A stretch of 64,000 nt of DNA from Oricola indica. Its GTDB lineage: Bacteria > Pseudomonadota > Alphaproteobacteria > Rhizobiales > Rhizobiaceae. The stretch spans positions 21,330-85,329 of the forward strand of contig NZ_JAINFJ010000002.1 in NCBI RefSeq assembly GCF_019966595.1, written 5' to 3'. The translations under genes and the position numbers were made by a program. A model generated the notes under the pieces. The model worked only from the letters and a program-made list of their open reading frames with translations, did no database searches and was not told the origin of the DNA. Shown piece after piece: positions 35,286 to 44,019 of the stretch. Each line of letters opens with the position of its first letter. Position 1 is the stretch's first letter.

Positions 35286-36209
35286 TCAGAGCTCCTTCCT
35301 GATGTCGACGAAGCGCAGCAATATCCCGATGACGATCAGGACCGTGATCAAAAGGATGACCGCCGTGGCCGCCGCTGACGGATATTGCAGCAGGGCGATG
35401 TCGTTGGAAATCAGCCGGCCGACATTCGCCTTCTGGCTGCCGGACATGAAGCGCACCGTGATGAAGTCGCCCATCACCAGCGTGACGACGAAGATCGACC
35501 CGATCATGATGCCTGGCTTGGTAAGCGGGATGATGACGTTGGTCAGGGTCTGGAAACCCGTCGCGCCATTGTCGTAGGCGGCCTCGATCAGCGACTTGTC
35601 GATACGCATCATGGTGTTGAAGATCGGCACCACCATGAACAGCGTGTAGAGATGCACGAAGGCGAGGATCACCGAGAAATCGGAGAAAAGCAGCCATTCC
35701 AGCGGTTCATCGATCACACCCATCGAGATCAGCGCCGAATTGGCGATGCCGTTTCGTCCGAGGAACGGAATCCACGAAATCATGCGGATGATGTTCGATG
35801 TCCAGAACGGGATGGTGCACAGAAGGAAGAGTACGATCTGCCATGTCAGCGTGCGGACGTGGAACGCCAGGAAATAGGCGATCGTGAAGCCGAGAACCAG
35901 CGTGATGGCCCAGGTGATCACGGCGTATTTGATGGTGTTGAGAAACACCGAATAGGTCACCGGCGAGGTGAGCAGAAATTCGTAATTGTCGAACTGGAAA
36001 GCCGGATAGATCGAGAATTCGGTCGCGCCCCAGAAACTGACGATGACGATCATCACGATCGGCAGCACAAGGAAGAAGAACAGGACCAGCGTCAGCGGCA
36101 GCGAAAGCAGCCAGCCGGTCACGGTGTCGGAGAGACCGAGCGATTTGCGCGCCTTCCCCGGTGCGGAAGTTTGGGCTTCGAGTGCCATGGTTTGCGTCAG
36201 ATCCGACAT
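35286..36209 (-). CDS. ABC transporter permease (PotB class)
   Basis: A 307-residue permease. After a ~30-residue cytoplasmic start come about six membrane helices, with the EAA loop IEAAYDNGATGFQTLTNVIIPL. It pairs with the PotC-class permease to form the translocation channel. Confidence 0.88.
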   Translation of the reverse strand: MSDLTQTMALEAQTSAPGKARKSLGLSDTVTGWLLSLPLTLVLFFFLVLPIVMIVIVSFWGATEFSIYPAFQFDNYEFLLTSPVTYSVFLNTIKYAVITWAITLVLGFTIAYFLAFHVRTLTWQIVLFLLCTIPFWTSNIIRMISWIPFLGRNGIANSALISMGVIDEPLEWLLFSDFSVILAFVHLYTLFMVVPIFNTMMRIDKSLIEAAYDNGATGFQTLTNVIIPLTKPGIMIGSIFVVTLVMGDFITVRFMSGSQKANVGRLISNDIALLQYPSAAATAVILLITVLIVIGILLRFVDIRKEL

Positions 36210-36278
36210 GGTTTCGCGTTCGGCAGTTTTGTCGGCGCCCCGGCATAGGGAAGACCGGAGCGCCGCAATCTCATCGCG

Positions 36279-37571
36279 TTACGCCGCGATGAACTCGTTC
36301 CACTTGCGAACCATGTACTGGTTCTCGTCCATGACGGCGTTCCAGCAGGCGACCGAACCCATACGGTCGTAGAAGGAACCACCATCGCGCGTTTCGCCGG
36401 CCTCGGCCAACTTGTCGCCGGTCGGGCTGGTGATGACGTCCGTGGCTTCCTTGCCCTCGAACCAGTAGCCCCACTCGTTCTCGCTCATGAACTCCTTGGA
36501 GGTCTCCGGCACCGCGGAGTAGTAGCCCTGGCGCATCAAGTAGCCGCCGACCCAGCCGGAAAGGTACCAGTTGATGTACTCGTAGGCTGCATCGAGCTCG
36601 AGACCCGAAAGCGATTTCGACAAGCCGATGCCACCGCCCCAGGACCTGTAGCCTTCCTTCAGCGGCTGGTAGACGCAGGGAATGCCGCGGGACTTCACAG
36701 CGGTGATTGCCGGGGACCACATGGACTGGATCACCACCTCACCGGAGGCCATCAGATTGACGCTCTCGTCGAAGGTCTTCCAGAAGGCGCGGAACTGACC
36801 GTCCTTCTTGGCCTCGGTGAAGATCGCCATGGTCTTGTCGATCTCTTCCCTGGTCATGTTGCCCTTGTCGCCATACTGGATCTCGCCCATCGCCTCGCAG
36901 ACCATGGCCATATCCATGATGCCGATCGAGGAGATATCGAGGATCGACGCCTTGCCCTTGAACTCGGGGTTCAACAGCTCGGTCCAGCTCTCGATCGGAC
37001 GACCGATCAAGTCGGGACGGATACCCAGCGTGTCAGCGTTGTAGATCGTCGGGATGAGCGTCATCCAATTTGTCTGCTCGTCGGCGAAAGTCGTGGCGCC
37101 CGGCTCGGGAATGAAGCCTACCGTGTGCGGCGCGGTGCCTTGGGCGATTTCGCTTTCCGGGGTCAGCTTGCCGCTTTTGAAGATGCCGACGATCTTGTCG
37201 TAATTCTTGATCTTCGACACGTCCATCGCCTGCAGGTTGCCTGTCGGCCAGACCTTTTTGCAGATCCAGTATTCGATATCGGCGATGTCGAACGAGTCGG
37301 GCTGGGTCGCCGCACGCTGCGTGACCGCGTCGGAATCGAGCGCCGTCATTTCGAGCGTGAAGCCGAGGTCTTCCTTCACCTTCTGGGCAACGTCATTGAG
37401 GTTGGAGACGCCGGTGCCGAACTGGCGCAGGGTCACGTCCTTGATGTTCTGCGCCCAGATGGTCGGAAATCCGGTGATCGCGCCGGAACCGACAGCCGCA
37501 CCGGCGGTGGCGGCAGCGCCCTTGAGAACAGAACGTCGGCTGACGCCCTTCTTTTCCTGTTTGATGCTCAT
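36279..37571 (-). CDS. ABC transporter substrate-binding protein (polyamine/spermidine class), Tat-exported
   Basis: A 430-residue binding protein with a twin-arginine signal (SRRSVLKGAAATAGAAVG). It follows the PotD/family-1 pattern (NLQAMDVSKIKNYDKI, ASGEVVIQSMWSPA). The ATG at 37571 follows GGAGCCCCCACC; a longer frame upstream reaches into the intergenic region. The ligand is unknown; the neighbouring racemase argues for an amino-acid-like or ureide compound rather than a polyamine. Confidence 0.88.
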   Translation of the reverse strand: MSIKQEKKGVSRRSVLKGAAATAGAAVGSGAITGFPTIWAQNIKDVTLRQFGTGVSNLNDVAQKVKEDLGFTLEMTALDSDAVTQRAATQPDSFDIADIEYWICKKVWPTGNLQAMDVSKIKNYDKIVGIFKSGKLTPESEIAQGTAPHTVGFIPEPGATTFADEQTNWMTLIPTIYNADTLGIRPDLIGRPIESWTELLNPEFKGKASILDISSIGIMDMAMVCEAMGEIQYGDKGNMTREEIDKTMAIFTEAKKDGQFRAFWKTFDESVNLMASGEVVIQSMWSPAITAVKSRGIPCVYQPLKEGYRSWGGGIGLSKSLSGLELDAAYEYINWYLSGWVGGYLMRQGYYSAVPETSKEFMSENEWGYWFEGKEATDVITSPTGDKLAEAGETRDGGSFYDRMGSVACWNAVMDENQYMVRKWNEFIAA

Positions 37572-37635
37572 GGTGGGGGCTCCTTTTCCCTTCCAGTGGC
37601 TGGCCGGCGACCGCATGCCGCAGGCCCTTTGCGGC

Positions 37636-38625
37636 TTACGCCGCAAGCGAGTGGGCATCCTCCGGCTTCCACGACAGGAAGACGGATTGGCCGATTTCTA
37701 TGGGATTGGCGAAGAATGCCGTGTCGCCAACGGTCACGTTCAATTCACCGGTAGCTGGCGCCTCGACGGCGACGTTGACGCTCGTGCCGAGATATTCGAC
37801 CGCGCGCACGACGGCCGACAGCGCGGCATCCGGGGTCTGCTCCTGATGCAGGAATATCCGGTCGGCGCGCACCGCAAGCTTGCCGCCCTCGCCCGCCATG
37901 ATGTTGTGGCCGCCGATGAAGCGCGCGACGAATTCCGTGCGCGGCGCGTCGAAGACCTCCTGCGGCTTGCCGTCCTGCTCGATGAGCCCGCCATTCATGA
38001 CGATGATGTGGTCGGCAAGCGCAAGCGCCTCGTCCTGGCTGTGGGTGACGTGGATGAAGGAGATGCCGAGTTCGCGCTGCAGGCGTTTCAGTTCGGTGCG
38101 CATGCGCAGTCGCAGAAACGGATCGAGCGCGGACAGGGGCTCGTCGAGGAGCAGGATAGACGGCTTCGTGATCAGAGCGCGGGCAAGGGCGACGCGCTGC
38201 TGCTGGCCGCCGGACAATTGTTCAGGCAGGCGCTCGCCATAGGCGGACATGTCGACGAGTTCCAGCAGTTCGCGGGCGCGTTCCTGCCGGGTGCCCTTGT
38301 CGACACCCTTCATCTTCAGGCTGAACGCGACATTTTCGGTGACGCTGAGATGCGGGAACAGCGCGTAGCTCTGGAACATCATCGCCGTGCCGCGTTTCGC
38401 CGGCGGCAGATCGGTGATGTTGTGCCCGTCGAGGACGATATCGCCCGATGACGCCGTTTCGTGGCCGGCGATCATGCGCAGCGTCGAGGACTTGCCGCAT
38501 CCGGACGGGCCAAGCAGGCAGGTATAGGTTCCGCCCGGTATCTTCTGGTCAATCGCGTCGACGGCGATCGTGTCGCCATAGCGTTTTGTCAGGCTGACAA
38601 GTTCAAGCGCCGACTTATCGGACAT
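37636..38625 (-). CDS. ABC transporter ATP-binding protein (PotA class)
   Basis: A 329-residue ATPase with Walker A GPSGCGKSS, signature LSGGQQQR, Walker B ILLLDEPLSALD and a C-terminal TOBE-like regulatory domain (from about residue 240). First gene of the six-gene minus-strand unit, divergent from the GntR regulator. Confidence 0.9.
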   Translation of the reverse strand: MSDKSALELVSLTKRYGDTIAVDAIDQKIPGGTYTCLLGPSGCGKSSTLRMIAGHETASSGDIVLDGHNITDLPPAKRGTAMMFQSYALFPHLSVTENVAFSLKMKGVDKGTRQERARELLELVDMSAYGERLPEQLSGGQQQRVALARALITKPSILLLDEPLSALDPFLRLRMRTELKRLQRELGISFIHVTHSQDEALALADHIIVMNGGLIEQDGKPQEVFDAPRTEFVARFIGGHNIMAGEGGKLAVRADRIFLHQEQTPDAALSAVVRAVEYLGTSVNVAVEAPATGELNVTVGDTAFFANPIEIGQSVFLSWKPEDAHSLAA

Positions 38626-38727
38626 GGGCAGGCTCCTTGCGCATCTGCATGACGCGTTGCAATCGCTGTGCCAGAAATCGCAAATCTCGTAATTATCTGA
38701 TTTTAAACGATTATAATTTCACCTTCG

Positions 38728-38747
38728 ACATTCCGATTTCGGAATGT
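38728..38747. promoter_or_regulatory. Inverted repeat in the potA-gntR divergent promoter
   Basis: Perfect palindromic arms ACATTCCG / CGGAATGT separated by four bases, in an AT-rich divergent region. Candidate operator for the GntR protein or another regulator. Confidence 0.6.
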
Positions 38748-38787
38748 GCCCGATTTTTAATCATGTCGGATACATCTTGCGCAATTT

Positions 38788-38797
38788 TTGTATACGA
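38788..38797. promoter_or_regulatory. FadR-type GntR operator candidate
   Basis: TTGTATACGA fits the T-N-GT-Nx-AC-N-A pattern typical of FadR-subfamily operators. It lies about 90 bp upstream of the gntR-family start, consistent with autoregulation. Based on pattern only. Confidence 0.45.
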
Positions 38798-38886
38798 TTT
38801 TTCCGTTGATTGAATCGCTCCACGGGCGTATCTCAAGGCTTCCGGCATAAGCTCTACCGACATCCAATTCGGGGAACCGACCTCAG

Positions 38887-39594
38887 ATGAATCCTGGTGT
38901 GATCAACGGCACCTACTCCCTTCCTCCGGGACGGGCGCTGGAGATTTGCCACCAGATCGAGGGCGCGATTCTGCGCCACCGCATTCGCCCCGGCACGAAG
39001 CTGTCCGAGGACGAGGTCGGCGACACGTTCGGCGTCAGCCGCACGGTTGCGAGGACCGCCCTGCAGGCGCTGGCGCATGGCGGTCTCGTGACGATCGAGC
39101 GCAATCGCGGCGCCTTCGTATCGAGGCCGACAATCCGGGAAGCGCATGAGGTGTTCGAGGCGCGTACGCTGATCGAACCGCGCATCGCCCGCATGGCCGC
39201 GAAAGCGATGACCGATGAGGCGCTCGGCCGCCTTCAGCGTCACATCGACGCCGAACATGATGCCTTCGCAAAGGGCGAAATGGGGCTGGCCCTATCGCTG
39301 TCGGGCGCGTTCCACCTCGCCATCGCCGAAATCGCCGATCAGAAAGTTCTGACCCAGATCCTTCACTCGCTGGTTTCGCGATCGTCGCTGATCATCGCGC
39401 TCTACTGGAAACGCCCGGACACGGCTTGCGAAAGCCATTCGCACCACGCCCTGCTCGATGCCTTCTTGCGCCGCGACCAGTCGGCGGCCGAAGAGATCAT
39501 GAACAGTCATATCGTCGATCTTCACTCCGGCCTCGACCTCATCGACCGCGATGAGAACGAGCCGTCGCTCGCGGACGTCTTCGCGACGAGCTGA
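38887..39594 (+). CDS. GntR-family regulator, FadR subfamily
   Basis: A 235-residue regulator. The N-terminal winged HTH (about residues 15-80) includes KLSEDEVGDTFGVSRTVARTAL. The all-helical FCD domain follows, with metal-ligand-type residues (ARTLIEPRIAR, HIDAEHDAF, HHALLDAFLRRD). Divergent from the ABC-racemase operon, which it probably represses until a ligand binds. Confidence 0.88.
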   Translation: MNPGVINGTYSLPPGRALEICHQIEGAILRHRIRPGTKLSEDEVGDTFGVSRTVARTALQALAHGGLVTIERNRGAFVSRPTIREAHEVFEARTLIEPRIARMAAKAMTDEALGRLQRHIDAEHDAFAKGEMGLALSLSGAFHLAIAEIADQKVLTQILHSLVSRSSLIIALYWKRPDTACESHSHHALLDAFLRRDQSAAEEIMNSHIVDLHSGLDLIDRDENEPSLADVFATS

Positions 39595-39778
39595 AGCGTT
39601 CGGTATCGCCGATTTCGGTCGGAACCGGACCGGGAAAGCTGTCAGGTTCGGGTCGGCAGGTCTTCCGGCTCCCGGGACGCGACGCAGGAATGGATTTGCC
39701 TCGCCGTCGATTGCTCTCGTCAGCGCAGCAAACGAACCTCAACCAGTTGACAGGCAGCAGCGGATAATCACCATATAT

Positions 39779-39965
39779 GGTGTGTGGTTCCGGCGATTCG
39801 CGTCGCCGGCGAAGATGGGAATCCGGTGCGCATGACGCTAGGCCGGAGCTGCCCCCGCAACTGTAAGCGGCGAGCCCGCGTCCGATAACGCCACTGGGAC
39901 GAATGTCCCGGGAAGGCTGGACAAGGGCGGTGACCCGCGAGCCAGGAGACCTGCCACGCATCGAC
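39779..39965 (+). ncRNA. Cobalamin riboswitch
   Basis: The conserved blocks of the B12 aptamer appear in order: GGTTCC, GGGAATCCGGTGCG, GGAGCTGCCCCCGCAACTGTAAGCGG, CCACTGGGA and GCGAGCCAGGAGACCTGCC (39937-39955). It precedes the gene for an unknown 100-residue protein, with cydDC beyond. No clear Rho-independent terminator follows, so control of translation is likelier than attenuation. A cobalamin riboswitch ahead of these genes is not the usual transport or cobalamin-synthesis context. Confidence 0.95.
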
Positions 39966-40072
39966 GACAACGACGGGCGGGGTGCCCGGAAAGGATGTAT
40001 TCGTGACAGAACGGCCTGACCGCCTGCCGACATTGCCTTTTCCGCGCGCCCGCATTTTGCGCGGAGGGCGCC

Positions 40073-40375
40073 ATGAGCATCGATCTCACACTTCAACAAT
40101 TGCAATCGAAGACCGAATCGCCCGAGCGGGCCAAGGAATATGGCCAACTCGGCTACATGCAGTGGCTTGGATGGCTACCGGCGGACGCCTGCTACCGGAC
40201 GGCGGCGATCCGCGCCTATGCGACGGCGAAGCCCATCATGCGAACCGATCCGGCCGTCGCGGTGTTTTGCCAGTTGTTGATCGAGTCGCTCGAAAATCCG
40301 CTTGCTCCGCTTGATCTCGCCCTGCCGAAACCACGACGGCGTGGCGGCGCGAGGGAGCGGCGGCTGTCACTCTGA
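40073..40375 (+). CDS. Hypothetical 100-residue protein downstream of the cobalamin riboswitch
   Basis: I do not recognise the family. The ATG at 40073 follows a GCGGAGGGCGCC ribosome site, about 105 bp after the aptamer. Residues 1-70 look like a compact helical domain (AKEYGQLGYMQWLGWLPADACYR, AAIRAYATAKPIMR), with one Cys in that part and one at AVFCQLL. The end is basic (PKPRRRGGARERR). No signal peptide or clear membrane helix. B12-dependent expression is the only clue to its role. Confidence 0.72.
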   Translation: MSIDLTLQQLQSKTESPERAKEYGQLGYMQWLGWLPADACYRTAAIRAYATAKPIMRTDPAVAVFCQLLIESLENPLAPLDLALPKPRRRGGARERRLSL

Positions 40376-40511
40376 GCGTTTCCGGAAATACGCCAACCGC
40401 GGATTTCGCCGGATCGACTCATACATCTTGAAACCGGCAGGTTGGACTGACGACGGCCGGGTGCGACATGTTCGACCGCTGCCTTTGGAATCGCCAATTG
40501 CGCGCTTAACT

Positions 40512-40528
40512 ACGTATCCGAGATACAT
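40512..40528. promoter_or_regulatory. Imperfect palindrome before cydD with Rrf2/NsrR-like geometry
   Basis: ACGTA and TACAT separated by seven bases, the same arm spacing as the better palindrome before cydA. It lies directly upstream of the cydD start. Confidence 0.4.
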
Positions 40529-40536
40529 CTTAATAC

Positions 40537-42246
40537 ATGCAGCGCGAGATGAGTGAAGACGATGCAAGCCGAAAGGCGGTTGCGGAGGCCCGGCTTGCCG
40601 GGCTGCTTGCGCCGGTAAAGGGCAGGCTTTCGGCGGCTTCCGGACTGACCGTTCTCGCCGCGCTGCTCTGGCTTCCGCAGGCGGCATGCGTCGCGGCCCT
40701 TCTCGCAGCGCTGATCGCGGACGAAAGCCCGTTTCTCGGGCCCTGGGGCACGAGCGCGGTCTTCGTTGCGCTGGGGGTCGCGCGCGCCGGGCTCTCGTCA
40801 TATGCGGCCGGACTGGCCTTCTCCGCCTCCGACGAGGCCGTCTCGCTGGAACGCAATCGGTTGCTGGCCGTGCAAAGCCGCCGTTCGCCCGTCCTCGCGG
40901 GACGCTATTCCTCGGCGGAAATCGCGACGCTGGCCGCCGACAAGCTCGATCTCGTCGCACCCTACGTGACCCGGTACGCACCGGCGATGGCGCGGACGAA
41001 ATATGTCCCGCTGGCGATCCTGGCGGTCGCCTTTCCTCTCTCATGGGCCGCCGGCGTCATCCTGATGGTCGCCGGACCGTTGATCCCCGTCTTCATGGCG
41101 CTGGTCGGGCTCGCGGCACGCGATGCGAGCGAAAAACAGATGCAGGAGATCGGCGGCATGAACGCCCTGCTCCTCGAACGCATCCGCGCGCTGACGGATC
41201 TGCGCCTGCTCGATGCGGTGGGGCGCACCGTCACGGATTTCGAGGCGGCGGCCGATCGTCTGCGCCGCCAGACGATGGAAGTTCTGCGCATTGCCTTCCT
41301 GTCATCGACCGTGCTCGAACTGTTTGCCGCCATCGGCGTCGCGCTGGTCGCGGTCTATGTCGGCTTCGCGCTGATCGGCGAAATCCCGTTCGGGGCGTGG
41401 GCGACGCCGCTGACCGTGGGTGAAGGCATATTCCTGCTTCTGCTCGCGCCGGATTTCTTCCAGCCGCTCCGCGATCTGGCTGCCGCGTGGCACGACAAGG
41501 CGTCGGCCCTGGCCGTCACCGGCGAACTCGCCGACATGGAAGACGAGGCCGCGGTCGACATGCTCGGTGACGGCACGAGCCGTTCGGCGCTTGCCGGCCC
41601 CGCAAGCGTCGCCACCCGGTCGCTGGTCTGGGAGACACCGGCCGGGCGGCAGATCCGCTTTCCCGATCTTGAGATCCGGCCCGGCGAAACGGTCGCGATC
41701 ACCGGGCGCAGCGGAAGCGGCAAGACGACGCTGCTCGCACTCCTCGCCGGTCTCGCGCCGGCCCATCAGGGCGTCATCGAAGCAGCCGGCCACGCGCTCG
41801 ACGGGGACAACGCCGACGCATGGCGGGCGCGACTTGGCTGGATCGGGCAGATGCCGCATTTTTCCAATGAGAGTCTGCGCGCCAACCTGATCATGTCCGC
41901 ATCAGACCGGGATGACGCGCGCCTCGGCCGGGCGCTCGCCCACGCATCCGCGGACGGGATCGTAAAGGCGCTGCCCCGCGCGCTCGACACCCGGCTCGGC
42001 GAAACCGGACACGGCGTTTCAGGCGGCGAGGCACGGCGCCTGATGATCGCACGCGCACTCTATTCCAATGCGGATATCGTGCTCGCCGACGAACCGACCG
42101 CCGATCTCGACATCGCAACCGCCGACGCGGTGACCGAGGGGCTGCTGACGCTCGCCGCACGCGGCGCGACGCTAATCGTTGCGACCCACGACATGACGCT
42201 CGCCGAACGGCTCGACCGCGTTATCGATCTGGAGGCCGGGACATGA
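40537..42246 (+). CDS. cydD: CydD, glutathione/cysteine exporter ATP-binding/permease subunit
   Basis: A 569-residue ABC exporter half: about six membrane helices in residues 1-330, then a nucleotide-binding domain with Walker A GRSGSGKTT, signature VSGGEARR and Walker B IVLADEPTADLD. CydDC exports thiols to the periplasm and is needed to assemble cytochrome bd. Start at 40537, alternatively the ATG at 40549. The stop overlaps the cydC ATG (ATGA). Identification rests on the domain layout and position beside cydC and cydAB. Confidence 0.9.
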   Translation: MQREMSEDDASRKAVAEARLAGLLAPVKGRLSAASGLTVLAALLWLPQAACVAALLAALIADESPFLGPWGTSAVFVALGVARAGLSSYAAGLAFSASDEAVSLERNRLLAVQSRRSPVLAGRYSSAEIATLAADKLDLVAPYVTRYAPAMARTKYVPLAILAVAFPLSWAAGVILMVAGPLIPVFMALVGLAARDASEKQMQEIGGMNALLLERIRALTDLRLLDAVGRTVTDFEAAADRLRRQTMEVLRIAFLSSTVLELFAAIGVALVAVYVGFALIGEIPFGAWATPLTVGEGIFLLLLAPDFFQPLRDLAAAWHDKASALAVTGELADMEDEAAVDMLGDGTSRSALAGPASVATRSLVWETPAGRQIRFPDLEIRPGETVAITGRSGSGKTTLLALLAGLAPAHQGVIEAAGHALDGDNADAWRARLGWIGQMPHFSNESLRANLIMSASDRDDARLGRALAHASADGIVKALPRALDTRLGETGHGVSGGEARRLMIARALYSNADIVLADEPTADLDIATADAVTEGLLTLAARGATLIVATHDMTLAERLDRVIDLEAGT

Positions 42247-43928
42247 AGCACCTCGTGCCGATCATCCGCCATGTATGGTCGCAGGACTGGTGGTCGCTCT
42301 TGCGCGGCACGGCGCTCGCGATCGTCGTTCTGATCGCCGGCATCGCGCTGCTCGGCCTTTCCGGTTGGTTCATCACCGCGGCCGGAGCCGCCGGACTGGC
42401 GGGCATCGGCATCGCCTTCGACATGTTTCGCCCCAGCGCCGGGGTCCGGTTCCTCGCCCTCGGGCGCACCGCCGCGCGCTACGGCGAACGCATCCTGACC
42501 CATGACGCGACGCTGCACAGCCTCGCGCGACTGCGCGTCAGACTGCTCGAGGCGATGGCAAAGGCTCCTTTCATTCGCCTTCCCGCTCTTCGCGCATCGG
42601 AACAATTGAACCGCATCACGCGCGACGTCGATGCGCTGGACGGAATCGCATTGCGGCTTTTCATTCCGATCATCGCGGCGGCCTCGGCCCTGGCGCTGAC
42701 GGCGGCCGTGTTGTGGTTCCTGGTCGACCCCGCCCTGGTGATCTGGCTTCTTGCCGGATACGGGCCCGGAACGATTCTGGCGCTCGTCTTCGTCGCAATG
42801 CGTTCACGCGATGCCTCCCGCAGCGGCCAGCTTGCGCTCAACGCGTTCCGGACCCGTTTCGTCGACCTGCTTCGCACCCGTACCGATCTCGCTGTCTTCG
42901 GCAGGCTGGACGCGAAAGCGGCCCATGTCCGGACGGCGGAGCGGCGTATGCGCGACGCGAAGACGGAAAACGACCGGATCGAGCGTATCGGCGGCTTCAT
43001 CCTGTCGACGACGGAATATGCCGCCGCTGCGGGCGCGCTGCTGATCGGAGCGCTGCTCGCAAGGCAGGGCACGATCGATCCGGCGCTGGCCGCGCTCGGT
43101 TTCTTCGCCACACTCGCGCTTGCCGAAATCCTGATGCCGCTCAGGCGCGGAATGAGCGAGATCGGCCGCATGACCGATGCGGCGCGACGGGTGAACAGGT
43201 TGCTGGAAAGCAAGCCGGAGATACAGACCGGAACGGCGACTTCCACGGTTGCCGGATGCCCCACCGCGCTGGTCATGCGCGATGTCGGCTTCGCCCATGA
43301 GGGCGCCGAGACGCCGGTCATCGCGGAACTCAGCCTCGACGTCACGGCCGGCGAGATCGTAGCGCTTGTCGGTCCGAGCGGCGGCGGCAAAACGACGCTC
43401 CTGCACCTTGCGGCCGGCATGGCCCCCGCGACCGGCGGTGTGGTCGAGATATGCGGGCGAGACATCCGGGATTGGGACGAAGCGGCACTTCGCGACACGG
43501 TCGCACTGTTGCCGCAGCGAAGCGCGTTGCTGAGCGGCACGATTCGCGAGGCACTTGCACTGGCAAAGCCCGAGCTCGACGATTCGGAGGCCTGGGCCGC
43601 GCTGAAGGCCGTCTGCCTCGATGAGGTGATCGAAGACCGCGGCGGCCTCGACAGCCGACTGGGCGAATCCGGCGCCGGGCTTTCCGGCGGCGAGAGCCGC
43701 AGGCTGGCGCTTGCCCGCGTGATCCTGCGCCGCCCGGCCCTTCTTTTGCTGGACGAACCGACCGAGGGACTGGACCGCGCGACGGCGGAGCAGGTCCTGT
43801 CAGGCGTCCGGGATTACCTGCCCGAGGCCGCTATCCTGCTCGCCTCGCACCGGACGGCCGAGCGGCAATTCGCCGACCGTATCTGCGAAATCCTGCCGCA
43901 GAGGACACCCGCCCCACTCGCGATTTGA
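42243..43928 (+). CDS. cydC: CydC, glutathione/cysteine exporter ATP-binding/permease subunit
   Basis: A 561-residue partner of CydD. It has N-terminal membrane helices (LLGLSGWFITAAGAAG is characteristic of CydC) and an ATPase domain with GPSGGGKTT, LSGGESRR and LLLLDEPTEGLD. The heterodimer exports cysteine or glutathione to keep the periplasm reduced. Confidence 0.92.
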   Translation: MKHLVPIIRHVWSQDWWSLLRGTALAIVVLIAGIALLGLSGWFITAAGAAGLAGIGIAFDMFRPSAGVRFLALGRTAARYGERILTHDATLHSLARLRVRLLEAMAKAPFIRLPALRASEQLNRITRDVDALDGIALRLFIPIIAAASALALTAAVLWFLVDPALVIWLLAGYGPGTILALVFVAMRSRDASRSGQLALNAFRTRFVDLLRTRTDLAVFGRLDAKAAHVRTAERRMRDAKTENDRIERIGGFILSTTEYAAAAGALLIGALLARQGTIDPALAALGFFATLALAEILMPLRRGMSEIGRMTDAARRVNRLLESKPEIQTGTATSTVAGCPTALVMRDVGFAHEGAETPVIAELSLDVTAGEIVALVGPSGGGKTTLLHLAAGMAPATGGVVEICGRDIRDWDEAALRDTVALLPQRSALLSGTIREALALAKPELDDSEAWAALKAVCLDEVIEDRGGLDSRLGESGAGLSGGESRRLALARVILRRPALLLLDEPTEGLDRATAEQVLSGVRDYLPEAAILLASHRTAERQFADRICEILPQRTPAPLAI

Positions 43929-43974
43929 TTTGCATCAATGCCGCGCGGCCGGCCAATTGCGATGAGGGTGACAT

Positions 43975-43999
43975 AAACATGCAAACGAAATGCATGTTT
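43975..43999. promoter_or_regulatory. Palindromic operator before cydA, Rrf2/NsrR-like
   Basis: Perfect 9-base arms AAACATGCA / TGCATGTTT with a seven-base spacer. Reported NsrR sites (ATGCA-TTTNAAA-TGCAT) have the same arm core and spacing. It lies about 20 bp before the cydA start, where a repressor would block initiation. No Rrf2 gene is in the window. Confidence 0.65.
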
Positions 44000-44019
44000 A
44001 ATTGAGAAAGGACCGAAAG

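Noticed and set aside
39982-40314. A 110-codon frame overlapping the 100-residue gene after the riboswitch
   Set aside because: It starts just after the aptamer in another frame, is Arg/His-rich and lacks a ribosome site as good as that of the ATG at 40073.
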